DNA from: Trichobilharzia regenti
Lineage: Eukaryota; Platyhelminthes; Trematoda; Strigeidida; Schistosomatidae
Assembly (NCBI GenBank): GCA_944472135.2
Contig: OX235270.1
Location: 137,221,632 to 137,285,631 of the forward strand
Reading direction: 5' to 3'
Length of the DNA: 64,000 nt
The notes beneath the pieces were generated by a model. The model saw only the letters and a program-made list of their open reading frames with translations, did no database searches and was not told where the DNA came from. The position numbers and the translations under genes are program-made. Below are positions 59,801 to 64,000 of this stretch, piece by piece. Position 1 is the first letter of the stretch. Every line of letters starts with the position of its first letter.

Positions 59801-60615
59801 ACAGTGTTCAAAACATTCTATTCAGTGTAGAACAAACACCGACTTCCATTTGTTTTCTTTCCAACTAAAAGCTATGACACGGTCTAACAAAAAATGGGAG
59901 CAAGTATCTCAAAGAGGAGGAAGTATTTTCACTCTTCAGATTATTGTGAAAATACAGCCAAGAAACCTGAACCAAAACAAGGTAGATACACAACAGTCAA
60001 CGTATAGTACTTCAACCATTATGAAACACGATCAGATGAAGTCTGTCACCAAATAAAGGCAATCTGTAGTTAGGAAGAATATTAAGGTAAAGAAGTAAGC
60101 TATTATGAAATCATACAAACTAACCGATTATAACATGAGGAGGCGATTTCTTCATCAAATCAGCCTGTTGAGTGATAGGGACACCACCGACCAACAAGAT
60201 GGTAGATAAACCAACAATTTTTCCAAGTGCATTAAATTGAGCTTGAACCTGGGCTGCCAACTCACGAGTTGGTGCTAACACAAGCGCAAAGAATGGATGA
60301 GGATCTCTCATTAATTTCTAAACGGGCCAACAATCAATAACTATAAATAACTCACCTGAATTATGGGTAGTGCATAAGCTCCAGTTTTCCCTGAACCTGT
60401 TTCTGCAAGAGCGACCAGATTCCTACCTAATGTTCTGTAAATTAAATATATGATATAACCTTCCAAGGCTGGAGGGATAGACAAAATCTGAATTGCTGTC
60501 GGCTCTTTCCATTGCAGATTATCACATGCTTTTTGAAGCTCATCACTGATACCCTAATTTGAATAAATACTGAGGAACATCTTACCAACTCTAAGAAAGT
60601 CTTTATTTCCGGCAT
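50873..60615 (-). CDS. DDX47: DEAD-box ATP-dependent RNA helicase, DDX47/Rrp3 type
   Basis: Nine exons (minus strand) join in frame to 557 residues: 60615-60586, 60553-60460, 60426-60356, 60317-60125, 57595-57396, 56112-55877, 54135-53935, 51698-51389 and 51211-50873. Motifs in order: PTAIQ (28-32), AETGSGKT (49-56), PTREL (81-85), TPGR (131-134), DEAD (159-162), SAT (190-192), [11 protein letters not shown] (335-345) and [11 protein letters not shown] (366-376). [23 protein letters not shown] and the strand after SAT favour DDX47 over DDX49. This helicase acts in nucleolar pre-rRNA processing for the small subunit. Oddities: a loop about 30 residues longer than human near 249-280, and a basic tail (446-557) rich in Lys. 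Introns 1-3 are 32, 33 and 38 nt; later ones are 0.2-2.5 kb. Met at 60615 is the first clear ATG; additional upstream coding cannot be excluded. Confidence 0.93.
52417..53999 (-). repeat. Inverted duplication, right arm (within DDX47)
   Basis: This is the in-gene copy of the arm at 38141-39609. It covers the last 65 nt of exon 7 (ending 53935) and 1.5 kb of intron 7, including an RTE-B relic at 52417-52920. It carries about 114 bp more than the left arm (near 53630-53760). Confidence 0.9.
55090..55250 (+). mobile_element. RTE-A relic (C-terminal coding end)
   Basis: gacaagctctccaatggaaa, tgggttactcgtgagatcat and agccaggtgaaagtgatgac run parallel to 9867-10010 of the intact RTE-A. It is old and decayed and lies in the intron between DDX47 exons 6 and 7. 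Confidence 0.6.
56900..57030. repeat. Rearranged SMalpha hammerhead repeat
   Basis: 56905-56950 is minus-strand SMalpha (complement reads GTCCCAAATAGGACGAAATG, then GCATC and CTGGATTCCACTGC), keeping helix II, GAAA and an ATC cleavage triplet. The 5' core strand is missing there. Instead 56965-57030 carries plus-strand SMalpha (GGTTCGAGTCTC to TACATCCAGATGAC). The two halves of the ribozyme now point in opposite directions. In the DDX47 intron between exons 5 and 6. Confidence 0.65.
57600..60120 (-). other. DDX47 intron 4, no other gene seen
   Basis: 2529-nt intron from GTTAG at 60124 to an AG before CT ACA CCT at 57595. Apart from an RTE-B 3' fragment (58505-58845) it holds no recognised repeat. 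Confidence 0.8.
58505..58845 (-). mobile_element. RTE-B 3'-end fragment
   Basis: Matches 40070-40395 of the RTE-B element on the same strand: tgtctgtctgttttcgacat, aagagaagaaagtacaagaa, ggagtggatgcatctgcgcc and caactgttgtggatttca. This is a normal 5'-truncated LINE insertion with the 3' end kept. Confidence 0.82.
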
Positions 60616-62935
60616 TAAATGTTCAGATTTCAAATGGATCAGGGTCCTTTTTAAAAAAGATTAGATTTTACATTGAAACAACTTCAGAATCTTCATTATG
60701 TTGTTATTTTATTGTGCAGTGAAAAGTTTAATGACTTACCAGTGATTAGAATATAACAGAGATACTTTAATGTGGTTTGTAGCAAAAATGAGTACAGAAA
60801 CAGCACAAAACTTTGACGGTCCAGAATCTTCTCTAACCTACTAGATCTAGTGTTATACAAGAGCAGCAGGCTGCTAAATGGAGTCATGGAGGGCGATAAG
60901 GACTCTCTCGACAATGACAAAATTATTAAAACAAAGATGCTAAAATAAAGTACTTAGGATACCAGCCTAGCGATCCCAAAATGCCGGCAAGTGTAGTGTA
61001 ATGTTATCACAGTTTCTGTCATGTAAGTGCTACTTACTGAATTCACAATTCTGGGGAATGCTTAACAAAAGTTAAAGTGCGAATGCGAAAGTCCAGCGCT
61101 TACTGCCGAATTGGTGGGTATGTACGTCTACCTACAGGAGCTGGAAAATCCTGATTTCAAACCTATGATATACATGGGCTCTATAGTTCGATCGGATCCA
61201 AAGGTGTATGAACCTGTTTTTGATGTGGTTTTGTTCTCTGAGCTCAGCTCATCCACCTGAGCTAAAAATCTTCTCTATCATATCTGAACCTGTTTTTGTT
61301 AAGAACAACTGTAGGAACGCAGCTCCACTGCCCTGTGGATCAGGCTACAAGACAAAGGCTTAGAGGTGGCCACCACTTCTGTCTGAGCTTCTCGTCAGTA
61401 GCCCAGCCCTCGGGAAAACCATGAGATTTTGTACGGTTCATCTCCTGACGCCCAAAGTGGACCGAATTGGTTTCTTTAATAACAACAATAACTGTTCACA
61501 AAGTTTTTAAAACCTAAATGGAAAGAACACAAGAGAAATACTTATCGAATGGAAATTTTCATGAATTCATCAATATATCTACTCGAATGCTTGCATGAGA
61601 TAAAATGGAGGGAAACAAGGCACATTGAATCACCAACAAGGGAGGCAGGGACATGAGTAAAGTATGATACGCAACCACATTTTTAAAAGGACGATCTTGT
61701 TAAAAGTAGAATTAGCCTGGAAATGTAATGCGACCATATTAAATATGGAATTAAACTATAAACCCTGCGACTATCAGTTACAAACATGGTTTATGAATTA
61801 GGTGTCTGTCTGGCTGGGGTTATTAGGATGCTAAGACACTTGGGATCGAATCTCTAAATCAGTCACGGAGTCAAATAAAACTCTGAAAACAGCAAGAAGT
61901 AACCAATTAGGCCCCGAGCTTTATCAATTAGCTAGCTATTTTCTCAATACAATGTGGTATGACTCTATTTATTCCTTTCGTATGAGTGTGACTGCTGAAA
62001 CTGATCCACCTCTATGAACAATTCAAAGTTAGTATGTTAGTCAGTCAGTTCACGATGAAATCACAGAACTTAGTTGGCCTTGAAATCCTCTCTTTATCGT
62101 GTCAATAACGGCGTCAGTGACTGACAACAGGATGACTGATCTTCAGGAAATTAGCTGCTTCCCTCTTCTTAATAATCGTGAATACCAAAATATTGAGTGC
62201 TATCTTTTGCTAATGATTTAAAAACTCTAAAGTCAAGTACCCATCATAAATGAACTCAGGTCAAGCACTCCATTAGTTTTATTGCTGATTTCGCGAAATT
62301 AGTGGTGAGGATTACCTATAAAAGCAACCGAGGAGTTATGGTGAATTTTAGGAATTGTAAATGGAGATATATGCACAACTGTACCTGAATAGTTTTCTAT
62401 ATCAAGAGTTTCTGAATATTTCGAATAAACATTTTTTGCTGTAAACAAAGTCAAAGCCCTCTCAATAGGAGAGTCTAAAATGTCAACAAAGCAGCAGAAG
62501 TATTTCAATCATGTGCAGAAAAAGCCTTTCTTCCTACGTCTCGGTTGTTCAGCAACTCGGTATGTGTAACTTACAGTTAGTGCATTTCAACATGTCGAAA
62601 TTTTATTTTGTATCTAGAAGGGAGACATTGATCAAATGCATCTTTTATGCTGCTTGTATTATATGCCTAACCTCAATTTTTCAACGTCGAGTGAACAAGC
62701 TTAAAAACAAACATTCCTTCACAGTCACACACTAAAATTCTGCGCTCACTGTTTTCAGGATTTTAACTTGAATGTAATCGACATTGCTGAGCACTGCAAC
62801 GGAAAACGTTAGTCGACGAGTATAGCATATGCTATACTAAAATGATTATATGGCAGATCTGCCATATACCTCAAATGCATGCCCATGTGACTTTTCGGAT
62901 AAAAGCATAATACTCCCAAAAGCAGACACCTCAAT
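60616..62935. other. Upstream of DDX47; no gene recognised
   Basis: No exon or known repeat can be supported. A segment at 61290-61480 is less AT-rich (ccctgtggatcaggctacaa) and might be an unidentified repeat. A tRNA-T-arm-like string (tgggatcgaatctc) near 61838 may be a SINE trace. Confidence 0.4.
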
Positions 62936-63130
62936 GTGCGTCGGACCGACGTGCCACGTGGCACAGTGGTTAGGACTCTCGCCGACCATGCACATGGTCC
63001 GAGGTTCGATCTCCCGACGACGCACACCTGATATCTATGGTTGGCCTGCAAAATTTGGGCTACCGATATTCATGCTGAAAATTCCATACTCGTACTAAAA
63101 ATACGGTGTGAAATTAAGCTGTAATCAAAA
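62936..63130 (+). mobile_element. SINE-B copy
   Basis: Head with GTGGCACAGTGGTTAGGAC and GGTTCGATCTC, body tgatatctatggttggcctg to tgctgaaaattccatactcg, and an A-rich tail. The copy opens with a near-palindrome tgcgtcggaccgacg. Confidence 0.8.
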
Positions 63131-63547
63131 ATATTAAAAAAATATAAATATCTTATGCCTACCGTGCCTTACAGTAACGCAACTTTAGAATCACCGCTAA
63201 CCCTTATTTGTCTGGTGCCCTATTGAAACTAATGAAATGCATGTGCATATCCAGGCTTGTGTGAAGGAGATAAAGTTTTCAGTCTGCACCATTATTGGAT
63301 TCTCGCAAAATCAGTCTTCTTAAATTAGTCAATGGAAGTCTCAGCCACCACAATTGGAAGTTGGTGCTGGCAATTTAACTGAACATGGACTGTCGCTTCC
63401 TTGTTGCGGTAATTAAGTGACTTTCCTTCAGTGAAACGACGAGAAGAAGGCTTTCAAAATTCAACTGTGGAGTAGAGTAAAGTTACCACATCCCTGTGTG
63501 TGTGTGACCGATACCCAACATATCTATTTTCCTGCATACTGCCATAT

Positions 63548-63728
63548 TTTTATTTTTTGATTACAGCTTGATTCCACACTACACCTTTGGTACAAGCATG
63601 GAATTTTCAGCATATGATATCAGAAGCCCAAATTTTTCAGGCCGACAGTAGATATCAGGTGTGTGTTGGCAGGGAATTGAACCTCAGACAATGTGCATGG
63701 TCGGCGAGAGTCCTAACCACTGTGCCAC
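63548..63728 (-). mobile_element. SINE-B copy, opposite orientation
   Basis: Complement of the same body and head (gattacagcttgattccaca, then gaacctcagacaatgtgcat, then gagagtcctaaccactgtgc). About 420 bp from the plus copy, so the two form a loose inverted pair. 63729-64000 shows nothing else. Confidence 0.8.
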
Positions 63729-64000
63729 GGAGGTCTTCTTTTATTTGTGAGTGAGATATCTTATTAAAATTTGTTTGACAAGTATCAAAGTGCTACAGAC
63801 AAAAGATTCGCTTATAAAATTCATTGATTACCTGCTTCAAATGTACTGATGTTGTCAAACCATTCATTTTGACTTTATGCAATGCAATAAAGTTATTTTT
63901 GTCTAGGGAATCATGTCGTAAAAAGGTTATGATTATGCATGAATCCCCATGATTTGTAAGCCCATGCTAAGTTTTTCAATGCATTTTATAGGATTGAATG

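Noticed and set aside
50873..60615. DDX49 instead of DDX47
   Set aside because: The Walker A context ([10 protein letters not shown]), the sequence after DEAD (RMLSTDFES) and the strand after SAT follow DDX47; DDX49 has a CAKTGSGKT-type Walker A and a different insert after DEAD.
60442..60633. A start codon for the helicase at 60631-60633
   Set aside because: The codon there is TTG, not ATG. The first ATG in frame is at 60615-60613 and leads directly into the conserved N-terminus.
62299..62735. Small genes on either strand near 62.3-62.7 kb
   Set aside because: Frames are short, AT-driven and without recognisable motifs or supporting splice sites.
1..64000. CRISPR arrays, rRNA genes, phage or bacterial genes
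   Set aside because: No regularly spaced repeats, rRNA blocks or prokaryotic gene layout were seen. The content is consistently flatworm-like.

Overview
The window looks like nuclear DNA of a blood fluke (Schistosoma or a close relative). It is AT-rich and intron-bearing. Two of its genes have clusters of very short introns (32-44 nt). It is packed with repeat types familiar from schistosomes: RTE-clade non-LTR retrotransposons of SR2-like and SR3/Perere-3-like type, Penelope-like elements (PLEs), SMalpha-type hammerhead repeats and tRNA-headed SINEs. No bacterial-style operons, CRISPR arrays or rRNA genes were seen. Family names come from recognition of protein motifs and repeat architecture, not from a search.

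Three host genes can be assembled. (1) On the + strand at 2279-6226 is the C-terminal 199 codons of a ribosome-biogenesis factor of the RRS1 family; its first exons were not found. (2) On the + strand at 19752-25941 is a two-exon procollagen galactosyltransferase (COLGALT/GLT25 family) of 724 codons, split by a 4 kb intron. (3) On the - strand at 60615-50873 is a nine-exon DEAD-box RNA helicase of the DDX47/Rrp3 type, 557 codons, with every helicase motif present. RRS1 and DDX47 both belong to nucleolar ribosome assembly, but they lie more than 40 kb apart and nothing suggests co-regulation.

Layout: 1-2278, no gene seen; 2279-6226, RRS1 with a PLE inverted pair in its third visible intron; 6418-6765, an SMalpha relic split by a SINE; 6849-10068, an intact RTE (called RTE-A here) with a 1022-codon endonuclease/reverse-transcriptase ORF and a 12-bp target duplication; 10203-13092, a decayed opposite-strand copy; 13.1-19.7 kb, mostly gene-free, with a PLE fragment, an SMalpha relic and a 408-bp element that carries a tRNA-like segment and a complete hammerhead ribozyme motif; 19.7-26.1 kb, COLGALT; 26.1-50.7 kb, a graveyard of nested PLE, RTE-A, RTE-B and RTE-C copies, plus one arm of a 1.5 kb inverted duplication of part of the DDX47 gene; 50.7-60.6 kb, DDX47; 60.6-64 kb, gene-free apart from two SINEs.

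The most interesting items are the tRNA-like/hammerhead element at 16762-17169, the near-perfect 471-bp PLE inverted repeat at 3421-4943, the inverted DDX47 duplication (38141-39609 and 52417-53999), the composite SINEs built from a tRNA-like head plus both ends of the RTE-A LINE, and the PLE in which an RTE-B segment appears to replace coding sequence.
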